Shown here one piece after another: positions 31,002 to 40,897 of a stretch of 64,000 nucleotides of DNA. The stretch lies in NCBI GenBank assembly GCA_003116995.1, contig BDSL01000131.1, positions 179,940 through 243,939 on the forward strand, written 5' to 3'. The notes beneath the pieces are model-generated. The model saw only the letters and a program-made list of their open reading frames with translations. It did no database searches and had not been told where the DNA came from. The translations under genes were made by a program, and so were the position numbers. The stretch comes from Yamagishiella unicocca (lineage: Eukaryota; Chlorophyta; Chlorophyceae; Chlamydomonadales; Volvocaceae). Positions within the stretch are counted from its first letter, which is position 1. Every line of letters starts with the position of its first letter.

Positions 31002-32672
31002 ATGCAGGCAATCCCCCGACTGGGTATATCGCTCCCCCGGACCACCAACCCACGCAACCCACGCGAGGAAACGCCTACTGAGCAGGAGGCACCCAACCCC
31101 GTGCTTGAATACCTGGCAAGCAAAGGCGACACACAGCTACCCCCACGGGCCCACCGTATGACATACACGAAGGCCCCCGCAACACAGGAGGGACCAGCCC
31201 CCAACGAACCTACCGACGGTGAGGGAGTTCCAATAATCCGAAGGCCCCAGCAGCGTGTAGGCCAACCTCCCAGCCAAGAGACTGCTGCGCCGGCGGAGGG
31301 CAACACAGCAAGTGAGGGCCAACCGGCGTTGTCACCCGGACTACGGAAGAGGTCGCGGTGGCGCACGGCGCGCAGCCAGATCCTCGCCGACCAAGTACCG
31401 TGGAAAATGCAGGCAAGGACCATGCACAACCGTGAAACCGAGGTTCCTGACCTCGCGGGCCCGCAACAACTAACCTACGACCTGTACAATGACACTGAAG
31501 ACATAGCTGAAATCCTTGCAGGACCATTCAGGGAACGGCACAGTAGGACAAAAAAGCGCAAGGCAACTAATGGAAACGAGGAGGGGCCAACGGGCCGCAG
31601 CACAGTGACCGATACCCACGAGGAGCAATACCTGATACGGTGGTGCGACTCGGTCGTTCCGCTCGCGGCCATCAGGGCATACATCCGGCTTGACTTTCAA
31701 CCTGAAAGCATTCATCGGACCACAGGGCTCTATGGCACGGCGGCGGACAGGTTCTTCCGGCGAGTCGTTTGGAAACCGACAAACATTGCAACGTGGAACC
31801 TACAGAGGCTTCCTGGGTGGCCCGCCGCCCTAGCCGCCTACAAACGTAAAACAACCGCCGCACCCACGGCTGCCCAAGCGCCCTCACGGGACACACACCT
31901 GACCGATGCCCAACAGCAGGGACGTTGGGAACCCCCCGCGGCCGCCCATGCTGCACGAGCTAGGCTGATACGGGCCAACACGACCATTAACACGGCGCCC
32001 TGCGACCCCTACTCAGATATCTACCCTCCAGGGCGCTACACCATACAGGTCGGAAAAGGCGAGGGAGTACAGAACACATGCGACACAGAAACGGCATATG
32101 TGTACAACCCCCGTGGGATGTGCATTGGCAACCTAAGCACCGACCGCCTGAACCTACTCAAGCAGCGATACACCCACCTGCGGGACTCCAACCCAGACAT
32201 CCATCAGAAATATGCGGCCCCCGACGGGTTTGAGGAAGACGTCGCCCGGCTCCTGCTGCGATACAAGGGTGGCCACGGGCGCAAGGCAAAAGGTGTCGAC
32301 CTCAAGACGCATGCGACCCTTGATGACGAGCTGGCATGCATCCTCGCAACGTCCCTCCGAGGACTCAAGGCCGGGTCAGTCATTGAACGCTACGCCTCAC
32401 CACTAAACTGCGCGGGCCACGCCGATTGCTACTTTAGCGTGCACGAAGAAGACCAGCTCTTCGGAGCCAACCTCGACGCATACACGCACGTGTTCAAAGG
32501 GCTCTCTGTTGCCCACCCCGATCCAAACCCTGAGAGTGTCAAGAAAGCACTCGCCTGGGCCGTCACCAGCGCTGAGTCAGAATATGGAACTCCGCAGAAC
32601 CAACGGCAACCCTGCTCACAGTTCCATACAGCAAGACTGGGCCCTATACCACGCTTCTGGGCAGCCCCCTAG
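31002..32672 (+). CDS. LINE polyprotein fragment with chromo-like and possible methyltransferase-like segments
   Basis: 556-codon frame. Residues 1-150 are low-complexity and Pro-rich. Around residue 205, EEQYLIRWCDSVVP has the Y-x-V/I-x-W pattern of a chromodomain strand, but the domain is not complete. Residues about 465-535 (YASPLNCAG, CYFSVHEEDQLFGANLDAY, NPESVKKALAWAV) resemble the order of motifs in a methyltransferase-like region carried by some retroelements; this is my inference from pattern memory. The similarity seems to continue in another frame after about 32,617 (TGPYTTLLGSPLVQRI, then HGLDVLLVAN), so a frameshift probably separates this block from the next. No start can be trusted because the element is 5'-truncated. 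Confidence 0.5.
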   Translation: MQAIPRLGISLPRTTNPRNPREETPTEQEAPNPVLEYLASKGDTQLPPRAHRMTYTKAPATQEGPAPNEPTDGEGVPIIRRPQQRVGQPPSQETAAPAEGNTASEGQPALSPGLRKRSRWRTARSQILADQVPWKMQARTMHNRETEVPDLAGPQQLTYDLYNDTEDIAEILAGPFRERHSRTKKRKATNGNEEGPTGRSTVTDTHEEQYLIRWCDSVVPLAAIRAYIRLDFQPESIHRTTGLYGTAADRFFRRVVWKPTNIATWNLQRLPGWPAALAAYKRKTTAAPTAAQAPSRDTHLTDAQQQGRWEPPAAAHAARARLIRANTTINTAPCDPYSDIYPPGRYTIQVGKGEGVQNTCDTETAYVYNPRGMCIGNLSTDRLNLLKQRYTHLRDSNPDIHQKYAAPDGFEEDVARLLLRYKGGHGRKAKGVDLKTHATLDDELACILATSLRGLKAGSVIERYASPLNCAGHADCYFSVHEEDQLFGANLDAYTHVFKGLSVAHPDPNPESVKKALAWAVTSAESEYGTPQNQRQPCSQFHTARLGPIPRFWAAP

Positions 32673-32725
32673 TACAGCGAATCGCCCGCATAAAGGAGGG
32701 CGGCGCCTGCACACTCACGCTTGGT

Positions 32726-33763
32726 ATGGGGACGCACAAAACCGTGGCCAAGTACGAGCACGGCCTCGATGTCCTGCTGGTGGCCAATGGAACCGCTGTC
32801 GAGGGCCTCAACGCATGCTCCATAAAGCGGCTCAGGGCCCAGCTCGAACGGGCAGGGGCGGATGTCACCCTAATGAGGCGCCAGCTGCGCAGGGAGGGCG
32901 ACGAGTTAGCCTCGGAAGTGAGATACTATCCGCAGCGAGCCAGCAAACGCATAAGAGAACTTACTAGGAACCCGCCGCCTGCACCGCGCAACACAGCCCT
33001 GGTGCTTAGCTGCGCTGAAAGCGACAGGCAAAACCTAACCACGGCGTACCCAGTTCGGATGCCGCTGTACTATGAAGCGAATAACATACTATGGACTGAT
33101 GGCAGCTGCATCAAACCAACGGCCACGGACGAACCCAACGCCCTCGGCGCCGCTGTCTTCAACCCGAAAACAGGCGACACCCTTCATGTTGACCCAAATG
33201 GCTTTGAGTGCACGAATACGATCCAACGTGCGGAGCTGGCCGCCATAAGGGCTGCGCTTTCGGAATACGCGCCAACATGTACAACGACTATCACTATCGC
33301 AACGGACTCGAAGGTTTCGCTAGACCTGATTAAAAGAGCTATCAATGAACCAGAGAAATTACACATCTCGAAGCACAAAGCCATCCTAATGAGTATCGTT
33401 GGCCTGCTGTACAACTGCGCGACAAACGGCACTCCAGTGCGCCTGGTTAAAGTCCTCGGCCATAGCGACCTCTACGGCAACGACTGCGCCGACGCAGGTG
33501 CGACCGCGGTTGCGAAGGGCGACGTTAAAGCGACGGTTACCGAACCGGCAGACAATGCCCCGTACGACCGACACTACTGGTTGCGAAATCGGGCTAACAA
33601 CCAGTACGTCTGCGACCTCAACCAGGGAATCATACGGATACTCCCGACACACACATTCGCCGGATATACCAACGACACTGTCTACACGCAACAATGGGGT
33701 GAGGCCGCGACATCCCTCTGCGCCAAAACTAGCAACGCCTACGTCTGTAAAATGGGAGCGTGA
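32726..33763 (+). CDS. LINE RNase H block
   Basis: RNase H type I domain that would degrade RNA in RNA:DNA hybrids during target-primed reverse transcription. Acidic residues are in order: Asp in ILWTDGSC, Glu in IQRAELAAIRAAL, Asp in IATDSKVSLDL, Asp in GNDCADAGA after the VLGHSD segment. The frame starts within coding sequence; homology appears to extend upstream to about 32,620. It ends at TGA (33,761-33,763), exactly where the inserted CTATAG-rich element begins, so the stop belongs to the insertion and the native protein continued into 35,415. Confidence 0.72.
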   Translation: MGTHKTVAKYEHGLDVLLVANGTAVEGLNACSIKRLRAQLERAGADVTLMRRQLRREGDELASEVRYYPQRASKRIRELTRNPPPAPRNTALVLSCAESDRQNLTTAYPVRMPLYYEANNILWTDGSCIKPTATDEPNALGAAVFNPKTGDTLHVDPNGFECTNTIQRAELAAIRAALSEYAPTCTTTITIATDSKVSLDLIKRAINEPEKLHISKHKAILMSIVGLLYNCATNGTPVRLVKVLGHSDLYGNDCADAGATAVAKGDVKATVTEPADNAPYDRHYWLRNRANNQYVCDLNQGIIRILPTHTFAGYTNDTVYTQQWGEAATSLCAKTSNAYVCKMGA

Positions 33764-35417
33764 CTATAGTCGGTCTTTTCGGAGTAAAAGCCGGTACGGA
33801 TATAGTCGATGCATACACCATTCTTTTAGCCGATCAGCTGGTGGACTATAGCCGACCAGCTATAGCTCAACTATAGTTGATGCCAGATATAGACGAGCCG
33901 GCTATAGCGAACGACTATAGTTTCGCAGTGTCGGCTATAGATGCTGTCTATAGTCGAGGGCCTTTCTATCAGTGTTCGGGAATGGGACACCGTATGATAT
34001 TCCAGGTGAGTGTTTACAGATCGTGCGTATAGTTCGATGGGTGTTGTACATATGTACTGCTCAAGGCAGGTGTTACACCAAAGAGCCCAGCTCAAGGCTG
34101 GGCTCCTCATCCAGGCTCAAGTCGACATCACTAAAGACATTGTCACTGCAGAAAGTGTTATGTTTCACCCCAGGAACTGGTATGTTCCACCACGGGGGTC
34201 AGTCTGTTCTTCCCTACAAACCGAACTCAGCTAGCCACACACCTGATGGGGCGCTACTGTGCTCCATGCCCCTTGCATTCCTCAAGGAATGCTGACCTAC
34301 AGGCTTACTTCTCCTCGAGCTCACAACCTGCCCCTTCACCTCGCGGTTCCCTAGCTTCACTTTCCGGTTCATATCCCCTCTGCTACTGCTCGTGGTGCCT
34401 ACCCCGCTGCTCTGGATCCAGACCATGCCGCTACTTGCTCAGCTGAGCCCTGCAGGGCCCATGCTCTGCTGATGCTCACAATCCATCACGCCGCTGCAGC
34501 TCCTCAACGACCAAATCCAGCCAGCCCGCTGCTCCATGCTCTCTGCTCCATATCCTGCCAAGTCCTCTCCCAGCTGTGTGTCCCGCACGTCCTGTAGGTT
34601 GGAGAGTAGTTTTTTTATTAAGGAGTTGGTTGCAACACTCTCAGGACAGCTCTCTCGCAACACACGCAGAAAACAAGCGCCACTCCCATGCTTACCATCA
34701 CAGCGTGATTTCCCAAATGCTTCAACAAAGTTGGCAGCATACTGCGCAGCCAGGTTCTTAAGAGATGCCTGGCAATATCGATAATTTATATGTATATTGC
34801 ATACGGTTATTATTAGTGCTGAAGGCGGCAACAGCTCATCGTAGAAGAAGTTTTCAGCTCACAGCAGGCGCAGTAACTAACAATGTCGTACGCGACACTT
34901 TGTCGCGTACGACGTGCCCTTCACATGATGCACTGTTTAATGTTATATTACATATAAGCAATGGTCGCACTGCTGCGATTGTTGAAAATATCTTAGGAAT
35001 CATCTTGATTGCGTGCTTGGTAAAGGTTCTTCTGCTTTGGGTACTTGGTCAGGTTCTTGTGTAACGGTTTCTTAGGGACAAATATTGGGCTAGTCTTAAG
35101 CTTTACTTCTGCTGCACCTTGGGTTGCATCTTCACCAAAGTGCGTTGCCAATGTCTTGCGTCCGAGGGTCTTGGTTGTAGCTCTTCAGCTTACTTTAGCA
35201 TAAGATCGACAAAACATGGGGTCAAGACCGGCTCAAGATAGGCTCAAGTGGATAAGAAGCCTCTCAAGATATGGCCGTTCCCCGTGTGATAGTCGGTTGA
35301 TATAGTCCATGACTATAGTCCAGATCAACTTTAGCTGGTGACTATAGTCCAGATCCACTATAGATCGGATATTGTCCCCGGCCGTCTATTAGCCGATGTT
35401 GGACGCTATAGTCGGTC
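33762..35417. mobile_element. Non-autonomous DNA element with CTATAG palindrome clusters at both ends, inserted in the LINE
   Basis: It splits the LINE polyprotein between KMGA (33,760) and SEKLQTYLL (from 35,417). CTATAGTCGGTC is present at both borders (33,764-33,775 and 35,406-35,417), as direct repeats. GACTATAGTC, a perfect 10-bp palindrome, and close variants (GGCTATAGC, AACTATAGTT) occur about ten times in the first 200 bases and about five times in the last 130. The interior (34,000-35,280) has no credible gene. Subterminal motif clusters are typical of transposase-binding regions in cut-and-paste elements. Confidence 0.72.
34885..34913. repeat. Perfect 13-bp inverted repeat
   Basis: GTCGTACGCGACA and TGTCGCGTACGAC flank CTT. 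It lies in the middle of the CTATAG-rich element and has no adjacent gene. Confidence 0.8.
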
Positions 35418-36114
35418 AGAAAAATTACAGACGTACCTCCTCACACAGCGTACCTGCCACTGGCTCACGAAGCAAGTACTCAACGCACGATACGGATACC
35501 TCTACAACGCCAAACTGCAGCAACTGTACGGCCGAGGTGGTGATGGCAAATGCCCTGTCTGCCGCCACTACAGGCCTGGGGGACCTATACACGACTCTGG
35601 AGGACACATCCTGGGGGGGTGTGCGCACCCAACCATGAAAGGAATGTACATAACCCGACACAACGCGGCCGTACGCACCCTAGCGGAAACCATCCATAAC
35701 GGTAAACATGGAGGCGGATACCTGATCATGGATGCCGGGCGGCAGGAGGACCTGCCCCCGTACTGTGCCGGACAGCGCCTCCCCGCCTGGATGCTGATGC
35801 CGGAGGATGCTGATGCCTCTGAGCTTGGAAAAATGAGACCGGACATCCTCTTCATCCCCGAGCTGCCACTGAGCAGTACGCGGGGTACAAGAAGCAGACC
35901 TTACAAAGGGCCAGCCGACAAACGGAAGTGCAATGTCTACATTATTGAAATCGGCTACACCGGAGACCTTAACCACTCTGAAAAGAAAGAACAAAAAGCC
36001 GAACAACACCGCCAACTAGCCGACAAACTACAGCGGGCAGGCTGGACGGTGCACTACACCGACACGGACATTGTTACCCTAGGCACCACAGGCACCGTCC
36101 CAAACACACTTTAG
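35415..36114 (+). CDS. LINE zinc finger and restriction-like endonuclease, C-terminus
   Basis: Frame resumes after the inserted element at SEKLQTYLLTQRTCHWL. It contains the zinc finger CPVC...HILGGCAH, then ITRHNAAVRTL, then the nuclease core: RPDILFIP (PD), NVYIIEIGYTGD (acidic residue) and KKEQKAEQHRQLADKL, ending GTVPNTL before TAG at 36,112-36,114. In R2-type LINEs this nuclease nicks the target for primed reverse transcription. Strand and frame agree with the RNase H block upstream. Confidence 0.78.
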
Positions 36115-36293
36115 CCCCTCCTCATCAAGCTTGGGGCAACACCAGGCAACGCCGAGGGATGCTGCATGAAATTACACAAGCACGCGGTGAATAGCATGGG
36201 AAGCATAATCCAGTGCCGACGGAAAATGGGTGGCCACACCCACACGACACAGGGGGGTTAGGGGGGTTCTGACACCTTCGCTTCCAATGGTGG

Positions 36294-36534
36294 TGTTGTG
36301 ACTCTTTGTGTGATCCTGCGGCGGCTGTATGCAATCTGGACTCACTCGACTCTGGGTAACTAGCTTAGGACTCCTCTTTGCTTACACACGACTACTTATG
36401 CTTAACTTGCTTACGCTTGCTTGGTTATGATTAACTAGAAAGAGCAGTGCCGCGTGCCTATAGGGCCAACAACACTGTCGTACTCGCCAGCACTTAGCGT
36501 GTGGGGGCAGACCGCACCCCAGCACATCTCAACA
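36294..36534 (-). repeat. Copia LTR (3' LTR for the minus-strand element)
   Basis: 241 bp, TG...CA. Matches 39,249-39,489 almost base for base. Confidence 0.85.
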
Positions 36535-37390
36535 CTCCCCCGTGGGCTGTCAACACACGCGCACCGCGACTACTGCACGATACTTCTCCAGGCGCTCATA
36601 AACCGAAGTCGAGCAATCAAACTAAGAAGCCTGCACTGCTACACACGCACAGACACACATCAGATCATGACAAGGCGCTCCCAGCTAGCCTATCACGTCT
36701 GCACGGAAACGGGACAAACAGCCCCTTGATTCACTGTTGCAATCAGTGACGCAAGGAACCAATTGGCACACATGAATGTAGAAGAGCAATCCACGCCCCT
36801 CTGCCGCAACAAACCTAGCCTTCAAGCTTCCACACACGAGCAACCGTGCCCACCCGCTGTCAACCTCTAACAGCACCTGTGCTGCACAGCGCCATCCAAG
36901 CCGTACAAACACCATTCACTGCGAATCTCATCAACAGGCGAATCCGAATCACAAGCCCGTTGCCTCAAACAGTCCAAGCCATCTCCACTCTGACAAACTC
37001 AGACGTCTGTCACAAAACACCAGGTGAGAGGATCCGCTCTCCCTGCCCCCACACCAAGCCCGCGGAGAACTGCGACCGGGGAGCGACCCTCGCGTCGTGT
37101 CGGGACTAGACCTCAATTCACCCTCCTTTTGGCCCGCACCGTTCGTGGCACCACAATTCATACGCCAACGCTCACCGAGTTGCTAGGATGCGTGCTAGCC
37201 GGTCCGTTTGTGCGATGTGACGGCACGCTTTCTTCCCACGCTTGGGCCACTACTAAGTTACGGCTACTGCCCGCGCAACGCCCGAACACGTTGTTCCCTG
37301 CCAGACTCACTCGCTCTCGGACTCCTAACTGCCCGCCTCCTCGCTTTCCAAGCACTCACACACTTGCCAGACACCTTCTGCGCTCAATCA

Positions 37391-37567
37391 ACACAGGAGA
37401 GAGAGAGAGACCGCGTTACAGTGGCCGCACGACAGGCGGCACCCGCCCTTATCCCGGCGGGAAAGCACTGCGGAAGAGACACGGAACCAAGGTCGGGTAC
37501 GGGCAACAGCAGGCAAACAGCATCATGCAAAGTCAGCACAAGCGACGGCCGGACACGGATTAAATAG
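37391..37567 (-). repeat. Inverse copy of the LINE 3' repeat unit
   Basis: Reverse complement of about 23,030-23,200, including the CTCTCTCTC end. It lies inside the copia element, next to the nested SINE. Confidence 0.8.
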
Positions 37568-37609
37568 CCTAGCATCAACATACACCGCGGACATATGTTA
37601 CGCCCTTAG

Positions 37610-38185
37610 TCCTCAATCCAATCGGTGTAGCTCAATTGGGAGAGCCCGAAAATCCAATCCTTGTGGCCTGGGAGATCCCAGGTTCAATTCCCACAAGGTG
37701 CGGCACAGGAGATGCAGGTTCGAATCCTGCCGCCGATCCCGATGGTGCGGGCAGCCAATAGCCATCGGTGTGGTTAGGGAGGACTAACTCTAATATGAAG
37801 TGTTGGGGCTTAGGCCAGAGACGGGAGCGTGTGCGTCCTACGGGTGGCTCAACCATCAAGTACACTCAAGTACACCAAGCATGGCGGCATGCTGGACATG
37901 GAGCTGGCGGAAGACCGGTTTCCGGAGAGCGCTTGAATCTCAAAAATTGATACAAATATGAGTTAGGGATGTGGCAGGAGCACCAGCCTCCGGCGAGTTG
38001 CACTAACTGGTCGTGTTCCACAGCGACAATGTGGCGTGGGCCTTAGCGATATGAGGTGGATTGGTACTGGTGGCGCGAGCGTATAGGGTGTACTGATGCC
38101 CTCACCGCCCCGCCCCCTTAACAACATGCCAGGCCTAGTGCCGGCGTAATGTAATAATAAATAATAAATAATCCTCAATCCAATC
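37610..38185 (+). mobile_element. Full-length tRNA-headed SINE nested in the copia element
   Basis: Element body 37,624-38,171, flanked by the 14-bp direct repeat TCCTCAATCCAATC (37,610-37,623 and 38,172-38,185). Starts GGTGTAGCTCAATTGGGAG and ends in TAATAATAAATAATAAATAA-type repeats. Same family as 13,907-14,456. Confidence 0.9.
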
Positions 38186-38275
38186 CTGACACACACGCGC
38201 GTGCCCGCACGTCGAGTCCTGTCCGCAATCCTTCCAGCCCCTGACTCTGCCTCTCTCCTCTCCTGATCTAGCGCC

Positions 38276-38625
38276 TTAGCGCACCCCCATCTGCGTACGG
38301 CACTCCACGAAGTGCGGAGCTGGTAGCGGCTTGGTGAGCAGGTCCGCCACCATCTCTGCCGTGCTGACGTACTCCACCGACAGCTCCCCCATCGCTACGC
38401 GCTCGCGCACAAAGTGGTACAGCACGTCAATGTGCTTGTACTGCGCCGAGTGCAGCGGGTTGCGAGCCAGCGACAGCGCCCCCTGGTTGTCACCCAGCAG
38501 CACTGTTGCCCCCGCCCCCAACACCCCAAAATCTGTCATTAGCCTTCGCAGCCATAGGCCCTCCCGAGCCGCGCTCCATGCTCCCCCAGCTTCTGAAAGC
38601 AGCAAAGCGTCCGACCTCTGAGGTC
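38276..38625 (-). pseudogene. Copia RNase H fragment, end of Pol
   Basis: Minus-strand frame ending at TAA-type stop near 38,276. It contains SAAREGLWLRRLMTDFG, LLGDNQGALSLARNP, QYKHIDVLYHFVRE and VADLLTKPLP, all hallmarks of the copia RNase H end. Upstream of about 38,625 the frame leaves the family and reads through a sequence with another purine tract (CAAGGGGGAGTGTTGATG), so two pieces have been joined. Confidence 0.8.
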
Positions 38626-38934
38626 GTACTGTTGCTGCTACGTTTCCAGAGGTATATGAGCGTTGATCAACATCAACACTCCCCCTTGAGCAACGCTCAC
38701 CTTCCAAGGACCTTCCCCGGGCCCTTAGTTGGACAACAGCCAGCCAGCCAGGTCCACTTCACCCGCTCAGTCCCCTGCTGCGACTTGCTCCCCCGGCTCA
38801 GCCGCTCCGTCCGCTCCCCCTGGTGGCAGCCCGCCCGGCGCATTCCCCACAATCACCGCCTGCGCCGCCGGGCCGTCGCCAGCCTCCTCGTCCGATCTGG
38901 TCTCCTCTGCCGGGCATACTGCCGCTGTTAGTAG

Positions 38935-39065
38935 CCAAGGCTGCGACTCATTGAACCGACGTCCCTGCGAATCAGCAGCTTGTTGTCCGCCGTCAACACC
39001 CGAAACTTCCCATCTGCCTCCCACCCCACAAAGCGGCACTTCTGCGACACCGCTGCAAATCAAAG
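38935..39065 (-). pseudogene. Copia integrase C-terminal fragment
   Basis: On the minus strand, KCRFVGWEADGKFRVLTADN followed by KLLIRRDV fits the end of the copia integrase module (CRFxGY...YRV...VxxSRDV pattern). The frame stops shortly after. Reverse transcriptase is missing between this and the RNase H fragment. Confidence 0.65.
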
Positions 39066-39248
39066 AGGCAGATCATGCAGAGAACTAAACGCTAAAGTGG
39101 TCGCGGCCTCGCTGAACCTCTACCAAGCTGGACTTCACCGTTTTCGGGCTTGCCAGGAACTACATGCCGTCGCGATCTTCAGCGTGCGACTCAGCGCTCT
39201 ATATTATCGAGAATGCAGCACCCTCAGCGTGAGCCGGGGCTCATAACC

Positions 39249-39489
39249 TGTTGTGACTCTTTGTGTGATCCTGCGGTGGCTGTATGCAATCTGGACTCAC
39301 TCGACTCTGGGTAACTAGCTTAGGACTCCTCTTTGCTTACACACGACTACTTATGCTTAACTTGCTTACGCTTGCTTGGTTATGATTAACTAGAAAGAGC
39401 AGTGCCGCGTGCCTATAGGGCCAACAACACTGTTGTACTCGCCAGCACTTAGCGTGTGGGGGCAGACCGCACCCCAGCACATCTCAACA
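39249..39489 (-). repeat. Copia LTR (5' LTR for the minus-strand element)
   Basis: 241 bp, TG...CA, followed on the minus strand by GGTTATGAGCCCC. That sequence is complementary to the anticodon arm of a Met tRNA (GGCTCATAACC) rather than to a tRNA 3' end. Confidence 0.85.
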
Positions 39490-39490
39490 G

Positions 39491-39582
39491 TGCGGGCATA
39501 CAGGGGGGAGACCCCCTCAGTTCCCCACCCCCTTAACACACGCTAGGGCTACGCCCAGCGACACTATTATTATTATTATTAT
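39491..39582 (+). mobile_element. 3' tail fragment of a SINE/LINE-like element
   Basis: CCCCACCCCCTTAACACACG followed by CTAGGGCTACGCCCAGCG and an ATT repeat resembles the SINE 3' end (CCGCCCCCTTAACAACATG, then GCCTAGTGCCGGCG and TAA repeats). Probably a related family sharing the same 3' end. Confidence 0.5.
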
Positions 39583-40897
39583 ATGCATGTGTGTCCTGTT
39601 TTATTGTCCCGTGGCATCTTGTTAACCATGCTTCCTACGTACCTGTGCGTGCTGCCACCTCTGTGATATCGATTGAGGTCGCTAGCCTAGGCTTGGCACG
39701 TGCAGATCGATGGGCTTCACTTTTTCCTTTTACCCATGCCAGCCAGGTAGCTACCTATTGGTGTGGTTGGATCCCTTACATACGTATCATTACCACATGG
39801 TTTGCTGCAACTGCCGTCCTGTCCCTGTGAGTTCCATGTTGTCCTCCGACGTGTGTTTCCTGTGATTTGCTAGGCAGGTTAGCTAGGGCCTGCTTGATGA
39901 GGTAGTTGGTAATGTGCATGGTGACCGTGGATGGTCAATGGCGGCCGTCGCCTGCTTCTGCGGTGTCATGCATGTATGGCTACGTTTCCTCAGGCGATCG
40001 TCTGGGGCCACTAACCACCGCCGGCCGCCGTCAAACAACTAGCAGGCACGACCTGCGAGGACCGAAGGCATCTGGCCTCTAGATAGCCTTGTGGCTAATA
40101 TGCGGCGGTAGCCTTATCAGCGCCCTATCAAGGAGGCGCCTTGCTTGGCGTAAAGGTTGGCGTCATTGTGATTGGCGTCATTATGACAAGGGATAGCGTG
40201 CGTTATTTCTCGTCATCAGGTTAGTTGCTGGGGTAGTCGTCACTAGCATCGGTGGTCGTTCCGCAGCGCCGTGACAAGTCCATTATTCGTACACGGTCCT
40301 CTCTCTGGGCCCTCTGTAACGCGCTCGTATGATCGCGCTCGTATGATCCCGCCCCACCATCACGGCCCAGTGCTGAACAAAGTTCTGGGTGGGGATCTTG
40401 CTCGATGGGTTACACCGGGGCGGGGGCTTTCTGTTCGCCTTGATAAGCAGGCCTTTGTAGTTAAGCAGAATGCATGCGAGTATTACAGGTGAGCCAGAAC
40501 GGCTGCAAGCGCGGAAGCACAACCAGGCGGGCCCAATGGGCCAGGCCATAACACAGATTACCGGACGAAGTCAAACCTCTCCTCACTGGTCGGGACAAGG
40601 GGTGTCGGCTTCCTCGAAGCCGGAAAAAGGGCGGGGCCCCTCTGCATTCGTACTGGCCGGTTGCTTGGTAGAGCTCGAGTAATCACTGCGGGAGTAATCA
40701 CTGCGGGCCGGTTGCTTAGCCGCGTGTGTGACAACAGCAGGGCTGTTTCGCCACGCATGCAAGGATAGAAACCACCTTGGCAGAAGTGTAAGAGGAGGCC
40801 GACATTAGTTGCACGCATGCGCCAATTCCGGGTGCATGCCGCATGGTCAGTACCGCGAACCGCCAACCGACATGCCCTTGTTGTGGAGGGCCAGAGC
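39583..40897. other. No gene recognised
   Basis: Only short frames without motifs. No repeat with other parts of the window was found before the segmental duplication begins at about 40,898. Confidence 0.5.

Larger units (their letters stand above)
30990..36290 (+). mobile_element. 5'-truncated LINE with RNase H and restriction-like endonuclease, interrupted by a DNA element
   Basis: Three coding blocks in one direction, 31,002-32,672, about 32,620-33,763 and 35,415-36,114, make up the C-terminal part of one non-LTR polyprotein. Order: chromo-like segment, possible methyltransferase-like region, RNase H, CCHC-type zinc finger, restriction-like endonuclease. No reverse-transcriptase motifs remain; they would lie upstream, consistent with 5' truncation. 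A C-terminal restriction-like endonuclease is the mark of the R2/NeSL/Dualen-type lineages. The 3' end is not sharply defined. Confidence 0.75.
36294..39489 (-). mobile_element. Ty1/copia element, rearranged, 241-bp LTRs, with nested SINE
   Basis: LTRs at 36,294-36,534 and 39,249-39,489 start TGTTGTGACTC and end CATCTCAACA, are near-identical and the same length. Orientation is minus: pol fragments read on that strand, next to the right LTR is GGTTATGAGCCCC (primer-binding candidate), and next to the left LTR is a purine tract (CACGGGGGAG on the minus strand). The internal part is only about 2.7 kb and contains a 548-bp SINE and a fragment of LINE 3' repeat, so most of gag-pol is gone. No target duplication is evident (GGTGG left, GTGCG right). 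Confidence 0.82.
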
